Source of the DNA: Opitutaceae bacterium
Lineage (GTDB): Bacteria; Verrucomicrobiota; Verrucomicrobiia; Opitutales; Opitutaceae
Length of the DNA: 64,000 nt
Direction of reading: 5' to 3'
Assembly: GCA_016795565.1 (NCBI GenBank)
Contig: JAEUGW010000010.1
Location: 1-64,000, forward strand
Under the pieces are notes generated by a model, which was not told the DNA's origin, made no database searches, and saw only the letters and a program-made list of their open reading frames with translations. The position numbers were made by a program, and so were the translations under genes. Shown here one piece after another: positions 8,418-16,026 of this stretch; within the stretch, counting starts at the first letter, position 1; the number at the start of each line of letters is the position of its first letter.

Positions 8418-9895
8418 GGGTGGGCCGGTGAACGCTCCAAGATGGCGTAGATGACCTCGGTGGGCAATGGAACCAAGGGCAGGATACGCGGCAGGCGCGA
8501 GTCACCCGCCTGTTTTCCGAGCAGTTCACCCAGTCCGCGCAGCACGCGGGCATCGGAGGCGGTGTATTGGGTGATGCGGGCCAGAAGCTGGTCGGCCCGC
8601 GGGACATCACCGGCCAGGATTGCGGTGAGATAGACCGCGTGATAGAGTGACACGGTGTCGGCATTGACCGGCATTCCCGCCGTCTCGAACCGGGCGGAAA
8701 AACTGGCGAAGAGTGCCGGGTCCGGGTGACTCACGAGGTAGGCGCAAAACTGCGTGGCCAGCGGCGGCGACAGCTCGTAGCGCAGCAAGGAATCGAACTC
8801 GGCACTGACGAGCGAGGTCCAGCCTTTGGTCTGATAACTGCGCAGGCGGAGAAAGGCCGCTTCGTTGGGCTGCAGCTGGCGATCGTAGGTCTGGAGGAGG
8901 ATGTTGGCTTGGTCGTGCAGGCCGAGTCGCAGGAGCCGGTCGATTTGGTAGTAGGGGATGTAGGCTGCCGCGGGCCGGCGATAGATCCGGTTCAGCCGGG
9001 GCAAGGCCCGGTCGGTGTGGCCTTGCAGCAGCAGGTGCTCAATGCCGATCAATTCCGTGCACCATACCGGGAGGTGGGGGTGCTGGGACAGCACGGTGCC
9101 GAGAAAAGCGGAATCGTGGGTTTGGCGGCAGGCAAAAAACAAGGCGTTCAGCCAGACGGTGCGCTCCGCCGGATCCTCGCTGAGCATGGCGGTCGCAAGG
9201 GTCTGGATGCGGGGGTAGGCGCCGCGCGCCAGCAGCGTGCGGAACCAGATCTGGGCGGTCGCCCGCCGTTGGTCGGGCACATCCCGCATCAGGCGTTCAT
9301 AAATGTGGTCGGCGACATAGGGCTGCCCGGCCACCTGACTGAGACCGGCGAGGGTGAGCCCCGCCGGGTAGTTGCCGGGATTGAGCTGGGTGACCATCTC
9401 GAGCGAGAGGATGGCTTCCTGATAGTTGCCGGCCTGGAGGGCCTGCTGGGCGCGGGCGACGTAGAGGTTCTCCTGCGATTTCCGCAGCTCGTTCCAGCGC
9501 GGCGGCCAGGCCACGTTCAGGTAGCTGGTTTTGTAGCTGGCCGAGCGCAGGACGCCAAACACCAGCAAGGTGGCAGCCAGATAGAGCAGCAGACCCAGCG
9601 CGGCGCCATAAAGGACGGCGCGGCCCCAGAACGGGCGGACGCTCTCCGCGTTGACGCTGCAACGCCAGCCTTGCGGGGTTTGGACAAGCAAAGGGCAGAC
9701 CCGCTTGAAGCGAGCCGGCTGGTTCCAAAGCGTGACGGCCTCGCAACGCGAATCCAAGGCATGGCCCGAGTCGGCGTAGGTCTGGCAGGGGCAGTCATCC
9801 CGGTGCGCGCCGCGCATCCGGAACCAGGTCTTGCGCGCGTTCCAGTAGAACAGCGCCCACCAGAAACGGAAAAAATCTCCGAGCCAGCCGATCAC
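8414..9895 (-). CDS. Membrane-anchored TPR protein with N-terminal cysteine cluster, exosortase operon
   Basis: A 493-residue protein encoded first in the exosortase operon and overlapping it by four bases. Residues 1-20 are aromatic and amphipathic. Residues 30-80 hold five cysteines (C35, C37, C51, C67, C79), beginning with DDCPCQ, which could bind a metal. A membrane helix spans about 91-115 (VLYGAALGLLLYLAATLLVFG). The rest is helical with TPR-like units such as ARAQQALQAGNYQEAI near 150. The coupling suggests a role in the exosortase pathway, perhaps substrate binding. That role is inference; the protein itself is of unknown function. Confidence 0.75.
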   Translation of the reverse strand: MIGWLGDFFRFWWALFYWNARKTWFRMRGAHRDDCPCQTYADSGHALDSRCEAVTLWNQPARFKRVCPLLVQTPQGWRCSVNAESVRPFWGRAVLYGAALGLLLYLAATLLVFGVLRSASYKTSYLNVAWPPRWNELRKSQENLYVARAQQALQAGNYQEAILSLEMVTQLNPGNYPAGLTLAGLSQVAGQPYVADHIYERLMRDVPDQRRATAQIWFRTLLARGAYPRIQTLATAMLSEDPAERTVWLNALFFACRQTHDSAFLGTVLSQHPHLPVWCTELIGIEHLLLQGHTDRALPRLNRIYRRPAAAYIPYYQIDRLLRLGLHDQANILLQTYDRQLQPNEAAFLRLRSYQTKGWTSLVSAEFDSLLRYELSPPLATQFCAYLVSHPDPALFASFSARFETAGMPVNADTVSLYHAVYLTAILAGDVPRADQLLARITQYTASDARVLRGLGELLGKQAGDSRLPRILPLVPLPTEVIYAILERSPAHP

Positions 9896-9997
9896 GGCCC
9901 CAAGCTAGGGGGGCCGGGTCAGTCCGCAACGCGCAATTGCACACACGAAGTTTGACGGCGCCGCGGTTGGCGGTCAGCTTCCTTGTATTCCACGCCC

Positions 9998-10615
9998 ATG
10001 AATACTCTGACCAAAATCCTCATCGCGGGTGCCTGCTCCCTGGCGGCCCTGTGCAACGGACACGCCGCGGCCGCCGTCGGCCAGGCCGCACCTGACTTCA
10101 CCCTGACTGACATCTCCGGACAGCAGCGCGCCCTATCCGACTTCAAGGGCAAGATCGTGGTCTTGGAGTGGGTCAACCCGGAGTGCCCGTTTGTCGTCAA
10201 ACACTACGACAAGAGCGGCAACATCCCCAAGACCCAGCAGGCTGCCACGGCCGCCGGGGTCGTCTGGTTGCAGATCAATTCCGCCCATTCCGGCGCACAG
10301 GGAGACTACGATGCGGCGCAGGTGGCAGGTTGGCAGAAACGCAACGCGGTGGCCGCCACGGCCTACTTCCGTGATCAGGACGGCAAGGTCGGCAAGCTCT
10401 ACGATGCCCGCACCACTCCGCACCTGTATGTCATCGATGGAGGCGGGACGCTCGTTTACGCCGGCGGGATTGACGATATTCGCTCCAGCAAGGTCGCGGA
10501 CATCGCCAAGGCCAACAACTTCGTCAACGCGGCTCTGGCCGACCTCAAGGCCGGGCAGCCGGTGCGCACGGCGCGTTCCCAGCCCTACGGCTGCGCGGTC
10601 AAATATGCCGACTGA
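9998..10615 (+). CDS. Secreted peroxiredoxin-like (AhpC/TSA) thioredoxin-fold protein
   Basis: A 205-residue exported protein. I chose the ATG at 9998 rather than a TTG five codons earlier because it gives a clean signal peptide (MNTLTKILIAGACSL, cleavage near AAAA). The fold starts GQAAPDFTLTDISG. The peroxidatic cysteine is C63 in NPECPFVVKHY, and a second conserved cysteine, C199, sits in PYGCAVKY at the C-terminus, as in the peroxiredoxin-like 1 group. No CxxC pair is present, so it is more likely a peroxidase or redox sensor than a thioredoxin. A strong terminator follows. Confidence 0.88.
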   Translation: MNTLTKILIAGACSLAALCNGHAAAAVGQAAPDFTLTDISGQQRALSDFKGKIVVLEWVNPECPFVVKHYDKSGNIPKTQQAATAAGVVWLQINSAHSGAQGDYDAAQVAGWQKRNAVAATAYFRDQDGKVGKLYDARTTPHLYVIDGGGTLVYAGGIDDIRSSKVADIAKANNFVNAALADLKAGQPVRTARSQPYGCAVKYAD

Positions 10616-10656
10616 GGCCGCGCATCAGGTCGGCGTTCCCGGATCGCCGCCTTCAG

Positions 10657-10683
10657 CCGGAGCCTACGGGCTCCGGTTTTTTT
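10657..10683 (+). terminator. Rho-independent terminator
   Basis: Stem ccggagcc / ggctccgg with a four-base loop, followed by seven T. It ends the peroxiredoxin-like gene and overlaps the 3' end of the rhombosortase gene on the other strand. Confidence 0.88.
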
Positions 10684-11272
10684 GGGCCCACCGCGACGCG
10701 ACCAGCCAGGCGAGCAGCGCGTAGGCGGCGCTGGCCAGATGGGCGCTGGTGGCCACCCGAACCGCAGGATCATCGAAGCGGATCATGCCACCACCGTGTC
10801 CACCCTGCAGGCTCTCGAAGATGATTTCGCCGACATAGACGAGGAGAACCGCGGGCCAGAACCAATCCGCCCAGTTGCGCTGCCAGCCCTGGGCGGCGAG
10901 ATAGAGCAACAATCCGAGGTTGAGCGCGCTCAGGCCGCCGTAGCGCTGCATCGCCGGGTCGAGGCCATAGAGCACGGCGGAGATGAACGCCGGCATGAGG
11001 CCCAGCGCAAGGGCGCTGAAGCGCGCATGCCGACCTTGCAGCACCCATCCCAGCAGAAGGAACAGCCCGGTGTCGGCGATGAAATGCGGCCAGCCGAAAT
11101 GAACAAAGTGCCCCGTCCAGGCCCGCCAGAGCTCACCGTGAGCCAGCCGGGGCCGATCATAGAGCAGGGTGCCGCGCCAGGCCGGGTTGAGCTGGATGAG
11201 CAGGGCGGCCGCGGCCAGCGCGATAAAAATCCAGGGCAACCGGCGCGGCGAGAGCTGGGGAATCGGATCCAT
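10664..11272 (-). CDS. rrtA: Rhombosortase (rhomboid-family intramembrane serine protease)
   Basis: A 202-residue inner-membrane protease that should process GlyGly-CTERM proteins. The start at 11272 (MDPIPQLSPRRLPW) is preferred; the frame remains open upstream but there it overlaps the protease gene. Six membrane helices are visible. Motifs match rhombosortase rather than general rhomboids: ELWRAWTGHFVHFGWPHF near residue 50, YGGLSALNLGLLLY with the nucleophile Ser in GLSAL, and SAHLASAAYALL with the catalytic His. It lies five bases downstream of a protein with a GlyGly-CTERM-like tail, its likely substrate. Confidence 0.87.
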   Translation of the reverse strand: MDPIPQLSPRRLPWIFIALAAAALLIQLNPAWRGTLLYDRPRLAHGELWRAWTGHFVHFGWPHFIADTGLFLLLGWVLQGRHARFSALALGLMPAFISAVLYGLDPAMQRYGGLSALNLGLLLYLAAQGWQRNWADWFWPAVLLVYVGEIIFESLQGGHGGGMIRFDDPAVRVATSAHLASAAYALLAWLVASRWAQKNRSP

Positions 11273-11277
11273 CCCGC

Positions 11278-12720
11278 TCAACGCCGGCGGCGGAGGAGGC
11301 AGCGCGCGAGACCGAGCAAGCACAACGCGCCGCAGAACCAAAGGCTGGGGGCGCCGCCCCCACCACCGCCGCGGCTTCCGGAGGTGGGCGGTGGCGCAGG
11401 CGGCGGTGCCGGGGTATTGACGGTCAGCGTTACCGTATCGCTGTTGAGCGACCCAGCGGCATTGGTCAGGGTGACGAAATAGGTGCCGGCGTGGGTGGAC
11501 TGTGCGTTGCTGATGGTGTAGGTCGGACCGGTGGCACCGCTGATGCTGGCACCGTTGAACATCCATTGAAAGCCGGTGGCGCCGGTGGCGACGACCGTAA
11601 AGGCAGCCGTGCCGCCGAGGGCAACGGTGGTGCTGCTCGGCTGGGTGCTGATGACGGGCAGGGCGGGCCCGGAGGGTGAGAAGCTGAGATTGAGGGTGAC
11701 GCCAGCGGAGTCAGCCCCGTTGCCGTCGGAGTTGTTGAAGCCATCGATCGCGAAGTAGTAGGTGGTGCCGGCGGTGGCGTTGAAAGTGAGGGTGCTGGCC
11801 TGGATGATGCCGGGGTTGATGTCATCATTGCTCGCAATCGCCGTCAGTGATCCGAGGGCGGCACCCGTGTAGACGCCAAGCGTCGTGTCGGCGTAGCTGC
11901 CCCGCGTGTCGAGGCTGACCGGGCCGGCGGCCGGGGCGGTCCAGCGCCACCAGACGGACCGGCCGCCGATATTGCCGGCGTGATTGGGTTCCCCGGATTG
12001 TTTGGTGGCATTGGTGGTGAACCCGGTGACGGTGGCCGCGTTGTTCACGAGGGTGACGATGAGCGCGCTGGCGAAGTTGTCGTTGGCCGGCGTGCCGGGC
12101 GGTCCATAGAGATTTTGCGCTCCGGTGATGTCGTCGGGATGCAGCGTTTCATTGTTCGTGATCCGGCTGTTCATGATCGGAAGCGGTGGGTCGAAAACCT
12201 GCCCCGCCTCATTGGGGTGATCCAAGCCGAGGGCATGACCCAGTTCGTGGAGGGCGACGCGCCGGAGATCGACGAGGCCGCTTTGGGTGGGGCCACCGTA
12301 GGCGCCCCAGTTGCGGGCGGAGTTGAACACGATGTCGGCCTCGGTGCGTTCGTTGCCGATGCGCCAGGTGGTGGTGACGGCCAGCACGTTGGTGTCAAAG
12401 GCCTGGCCGAAGACATCGGCGCCAAAGACCAGCTCGTTGACGCGATTGCGCTCGCTGGCCGTGCCGACGGCGATGGTGCTTTGAAACTGGATGCCGCCAA
12501 GCACGGCGTTCCAGTCCCGGGCGGCGGCTTGGGCGCTGGCGTTGAAATCAATGCCCCCGGGGCTGGTGCCCAGCATGAGTCTGAGCGGATACGCGGGTTG
12601 CGGCCACTTGATGGGCAGGCCGGTGTTGCTGTTGATGAGGTAGGCAAAGCCCCACGCCGAAACCGCCGCCAACAGGCCGGCGCAGAGACCAAGTGCGAGT
12701 TTGAGCCGGTTATTTTTCAC
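11278..12720 (-). CDS. Matrixin-type metalloprotease with GlyGly-CTERM-like tail
   Basis: A 480-residue secreted zinc protease. I take the GTG at 12720 as start because it gives a good signal peptide (VKNNRLKLALGLCAG); a TTG at 12738 is possible. The zinc site HELGHALGLDH is at residues 158-168 with the Met-turn PIMNSR near 183. Residues about 212-340 are a pre-peptidase-like domain that starts NDNFASA; about 345-440 is an Ig-like domain (GFQWMFNGASI). The C-terminus has a run of six glycines, a hydrophobic helix (PSLWFCGALCLLGLA) and RRRR, matching a GlyGly-CTERM sorting signal. The rhombosortase follows directly. Confidence 0.88.
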   Translation of the reverse strand: MKNNRLKLALGLCAGLLAAVSAWGFAYLINSNTGLPIKWPQPAYPLRLMLGTSPGGIDFNASAQAAARDWNAVLGGIQFQSTIAVGTASERNRVNELVFGADVFGQAFDTNVLAVTTTWRIGNERTEADIVFNSARNWGAYGGPTQSGLVDLRRVALHELGHALGLDHPNEAGQVFDPPLPIMNSRITNNETLHPDDITGAQNLYGPPGTPANDNFASALIVTLVNNAATVTGFTTNATKQSGEPNHAGNIGGRSVWWRWTAPAAGPVSLDTRGSYADTTLGVYTGAALGSLTAIASNDDINPGIIQASTLTFNATAGTTYYFAIDGFNNSDGNGADSAGVTLNLSFSPSGPALPVISTQPSSTTVALGGTAAFTVVATGATGFQWMFNGASISGATGPTYTISNAQSTHAGTYFVTLTNAAGSLNSDTVTLTVNTPAPPPAPPPTSGSRGGGGGGAPSLWFCGALCLLGLARCLLRRRR

Positions 12721-13315
12721 GCTTGGGCAGGGGAGCAAGCACGGTGCGGGACCGGAGCTGGCCGATAAAGGCTGCGGCCGTCAGCGGGCGGGCGGTGGGT
12801 GACAAGTTCCGCGCCTGGCTGGGGCGATCCATGGGCAGCGATACGTCTTCCGCGCGGTAAAGCGGCCGGCCATTGCTGCGCATGACATAATCCTGCCCCG
12901 ACCGGGCATCGCGGAAGATGGGGTAAACGCCGTGCATGAGTGCCACCAGCGGGAGCATTCGGCGTTGTTCGCCATGCACAAAAAGCACGTTGTCGTCGCC
13001 CGGGTGAAAGACCGGCATGCCCTCAACGATCAATTCATCCGCGCCGATGCGCCCGCCAACCAGGTTGATCACCAGCGGGGACGGGGGGGAGCCCTTGATG
13101 ACCTCCTTGATTTCCAGCTCCACCCGGGTGCTGATATAGCGACGGCCGCCGTGTTCGCGCCATTCGGGGGTCGCAGATTTGACGACCGCGCGCACGACAT
13201 AGTCTGACTGCCTGAGGAGCGAATCGACGTCCGGTGCCTCCACCGTGGTGGCAGCACACGGGGCGAACAGCAGGCTCAGCAGCAAGCCGGCGATTGTGAG
13301 GGGCCGTATGACCAT
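12710..13315 (-). CDS. Secreted protein of unknown function, partner of the metalloprotease
   Basis: A 201-residue protein with a signal peptide (MVIRPLTIAGLLLSLLF, cleavage near CAA|T). Mature part starts with a helical segment, DVDSLLRQSDYVVRA, and a beta-rich middle (RVELEIKEVIKG, LVINLVGG). No known catalytic motif is seen. It overlaps the metalloprotease start by 11 bases, and proteins of this type often occur next to matrixin-like genes (from memory, not verified). It could be an inhibitor or chaperone of the protease. Confidence 0.65.
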   Translation of the reverse strand: MVIRPLTIAGLLLSLLFAPCAATTVEAPDVDSLLRQSDYVVRAVVKSATPEWREHGGRRYISTRVELEIKEVIKGSPPSPLVINLVGGRIGADELIVEGMPVFHPGDDNVLFVHGEQRRMLPLVALMHGVYPIFRDARSGQDYVMRSNGRPLYRAEDVSLPMDRPSQARNLSPTARPLTAAAFIGQLRSRTVLAPLPKREK

Positions 13316-13397
13316 GAGGTGGTTTCGCTTGGGGGCCAGTTGCGGCCTTTTGCAGAAGGCAACAACACGCTACCGGGGCGGCCAACCAGGTCAAAAT

Positions 13398-14255
13398 TTA
13401 AGTAGCCGCGCGCTGGGAGAACATCTCCGCGTCGAGCTGCCCTTCGGCCACACGGGTGGTGGGGCCGGTCATCCGGATGGCATAATCGGGAGCGATCTCG
13501 ATGCCGATCTGTCCGCCGGGCATGTGCACGGTGAGGTTGGCATCGACCAGGCCGAGCTTGCGTGCCACGGCCGCAGACGCGCTGGAGCTGCTGCCCGAGG
13601 CGAGCGTATAACCGGCACCGCGTTCCCAAATCTCGATCTGGATATTCTGGCGGTCGAGGACGCGCAGGAATTGGACGTTGATGCGATTTGGGAAGTTCGG
13701 GTGGATCTCGATGTCAGGGCCGTATTGCTTCGCCAATTCCGGGGAGATCGCGGGCAGCACCATGACGCAATGCGGGTTGCCGATACCGGCGGCGTTGAAG
13801 GTGAATTCGCGGCCCTGGATGGTGAATTTCTCCCCGAGGACCTCGCGCACGGGTCCGGCGACGGGGATGCGGTCGCTTTGGAAGGTGACGCGACCCATCT
13901 CGACGGTGATCTTCTGGCCGTGCTGCATGACGCGGGATTCCACGATGCCGCCCGGGGTCTGAATCGTGAAGGGTTGGTCGCCGACGAGCTTCTGGTCGTA
14001 GAGGTAGCGGGAGAAGATGCGCAGGCCGTTGCCGGATTTCTCGGCCTCGGAGCCGTCGGGATTGAAGATGCGCAGGCCGAATTGCGCCTGGGCGGCGGGG
14101 AGCGGTCCCCAGAGAATGCCGTCGGAGCCGGCACCGAGGTTGCGGTGGCAGATCAGGCGGATCTGTTCCGGGATCGGGACCGGCCAGCCGGGATAGTCGG
14201 CCGGGTTCATCACAATGTAGTCGTTGCCGAGGGCGTGATATTTGAAAAAGCGCAT
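13398..14255 (-). CDS. dapF: Diaminopimelate epimerase-like protein with Ser/Ser instead of Cys/Cys
   Basis: A 285-residue protein of the DapF fold. N-terminal FFKYHALGNDYIV, the middle GSDGILWG, FNPDGSEAE and GIGNPHCV are all typical. DapF uses two cysteines, one before GNG and one in the RGAGxTxACG motif. Here both positions are serine: S74 in EKSGNGLRIF and S220 in ERGAGYTLASGSSS; I checked the codons (TCC and TCG). The gene is otherwise full length and intact. It may be an isofunctional variant, an epimerase for another amino acid, or inactive in DAP synthesis. The symbol names the family, not proven function. Confidence 0.85.
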   Translation of the reverse strand: MRFFKYHALGNDYIVMNPADYPGWPVPIPEQIRLICHRNLGAGSDGILWGPLPAAQAQFGLRIFNPDGSEAEKSGNGLRIFSRYLYDQKLVGDQPFTIQTPGGIVESRVMQHGQKITVEMGRVTFQSDRIPVAGPVREVLGEKFTIQGREFTFNAAGIGNPHCVMVLPAISPELAKQYGPDIEIHPNFPNRINVQFLRVLDRQNIQIEIWERGAGYTLASGSSSSASAAVARKLGLVDANLTVHMPGGQIGIEIAPDYAIRMTGPTTRVAEGQLDAEMFSQRAAT

Positions 14256-14272
14256 GGAAAGGGGAAAGGCTT

Positions 14273-14305
14273 AAACCACGGAACACACGGAATACACGGA
14301 AAAAA
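14273..14305. repeat. Short degenerate repeat (cacggaa units)
   Basis: Three tandem copies of a unit close to acacggaat lie upstream of the DapF-like gene. This sequence is reminiscent of short repeats scattered in many environmental genomes; only one copy is seen in this window. Confidence 0.35.
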
Positions 14306-14352
14306 TGTGTCCACCGTCCCGTGCCGGCATACCACGCGGACAGAACGGCAAC

Positions 14353-15843
14353 TCAGCCAGCGGTCGGAGTCTTGGCGACGTAGCCGAGGAGTTTCCGCTG
14401 CTTGATGAAATCGGCAACCTTGGCCGGCACCATCTTCTCCCACGAATCGTCACCGGCCTTGATGCGCTGTAGGACGTCCCGGGAAAAGATGTTCAGGTAG
14501 TCGGGATTGGCGCCCAGTATGCAATCGAGGTAGTGGTTCTCGAGCAGGTGGGCGTAGAGATTCTGCAGATGCGGGGTGACGTGGAGATTGCGCGCGGTGA
14601 TCATCACGCCGGAGGCAAATGCGTGGCCGTTGCCCTGGCCTTGTCCGGCCGGATGCCCGCTTGCGAGATAGCGGTCGTAGGCGCCCTGCTGCATCGGGTA
14701 GACATAGAGTTTCACGGCGTGGCGGAACATGCGCCCCATCGACTCGAGGATGCCACCCTCGAGGTTGTCGTAATATTTCTCGTTGAAGATCTCGAGGAGG
14801 TTGTTGATGCCCATGGCGACGCCGATCATCTCCTTGGTGTAGCGGCGGAAATAGGAGACCAGCCGGTAGAACTCGGAATAGTTCGAGATCAGGGTGGTGA
14901 AGCCGATGTGACCGAGCATGTCCACCCGCGCCAGGAAGTCCGTGGCGTCCAGGTCGCCTTCGGCCAGGAGGTTGTTCATGGTGATTTCCATGAGCACGAG
15001 CATGTCCTTGCCCTTGACGGTCGGTTCCTGCATGAATTGCGCCGTCGCGCAGGTGAGCATGTCCACGTTCACGTGGGTGACGGGCCGGAAGCTGCCGCGC
15101 TCGACGAGCACGGCCTTGTGGTGCAGGAGTTCGGAGGGCTGCAGCACCTCCCCGTTGGGGCCGAACATCACGGCGTTCGTCAGGCCGAATTGCACGAGGC
15201 GGAGAGAGAGGAGGCGGTTGTCGATGTCGCCGAAGGCCGGGCCGCTCACGCGGAGCATGTCGATTTCGATCCGGTCGGTGCCGATGTTGTCGGCCAGGGA
15301 TTGGATGAGCTGCGCGGGGGCGGCGGAGTAATTGAAGGCGCCGTAGATGAGGTTCACTCCCACGATGCCGAGGGCCTGCTGTTGCAGGACGTTCTCCTTG
15401 TCCCACATGCGGACGTGGATGATGATGTCGCTGGGCTCGGCGCCGACCTCGTGCTGGAACCGGACGCCCAGCCACCCGTGGCCGTCGTTGGGGCCCTTGA
15501 AGCTCTTGGCCACAACGGTGTCTGCGAAGACGAAGAACTTGGTGCGGTCTCCCCGTTTTTCAGCGAGGCGCTCCTTGAGCAGCCGGTATTCGTGGTCGAG
15601 CATCGTCGCGAGCCGCTCGCGTGACACATAGCGCGGGGCCTTGCCATAAATGGCGTCGCTGAAGGTCATGTCGTAGGCGGACATGGTCTTCGCGATGGAG
15701 CCGGAGGCGCCACCGACCTGGAAGAAGATGCGGGAAACCTCCTGCCCGGCGCCGATCTCCGCGATGGTGCCGTAGCGCGTGCCGTCCAGATTGATGGTCA
15801 GGGCCTTGCGGTTGGTTGTGAGCAGTTCTTTTTTCTCACTCAT
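14353..15843 (-). CDS. Conserved protein of unknown function, 496 residues
   Basis: A soluble protein with no signal peptide, no membrane helix and no repeated motif. It starts MSEKKELLTTNRKALTIN and is highly regular in composition, with segments such as GAGQEVSRIFFQVGGASG near residue 32, GWLGVRFQHEV near 123 and ITARNLHVTPHLQNLYAHLL near 420. I recall close relatives in Bacteroidota and Verrucomicrobiota carrying unsupported labels, so I give no function. The gene lies upstream of the DapF-like gene on the same strand, 97 bases apart. Confidence 0.8.
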   Translation of the reverse strand: MSEKKELLTTNRKALTINLDGTRYGTIAEIGAGQEVSRIFFQVGGASGSIAKTMSAYDMTFSDAIYGKAPRYVSRERLATMLDHEYRLLKERLAEKRGDRTKFFVFADTVVAKSFKGPNDGHGWLGVRFQHEVGAEPSDIIIHVRMWDKENVLQQQALGIVGVNLIYGAFNYSAAPAQLIQSLADNIGTDRIEIDMLRVSGPAFGDIDNRLLSLRLVQFGLTNAVMFGPNGEVLQPSELLHHKAVLVERGSFRPVTHVNVDMLTCATAQFMQEPTVKGKDMLVLMEITMNNLLAEGDLDATDFLARVDMLGHIGFTTLISNYSEFYRLVSYFRRYTKEMIGVAMGINNLLEIFNEKYYDNLEGGILESMGRMFRHAVKLYVYPMQQGAYDRYLASGHPAGQGQGNGHAFASGVMITARNLHVTPHLQNLYAHLLENHYLDCILGANPDYLNIFSRDVLQRIKAGDDSWEKMVPAKVADFIKQRKLLGYVAKTPTAG

Positions 15844-16026
15844 GTCGGGAAGTTAAGGCGATTTCGGCACGCATGGGAAGGCTGGGAGTGAAACAATCGG
15901 GTCCTAGCAGCGGAAGTTTAATGGCTGTTCGCGTTTTCTGTCGCGCCCTTATGCCGTTCAACTCGCTCCATGGCCGTCCGCCGCTTTTCGCTGGCGGAAG
16001 CGGGCCGCCGGCCTAGGTTCGCCGCC

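Noticed and set aside
13398..14255. Pseudogene status for the DapF-like gene
   Set aside because: Frame, length and all other motifs are intact, so replacement of both cysteines looks like divergence rather than decay.
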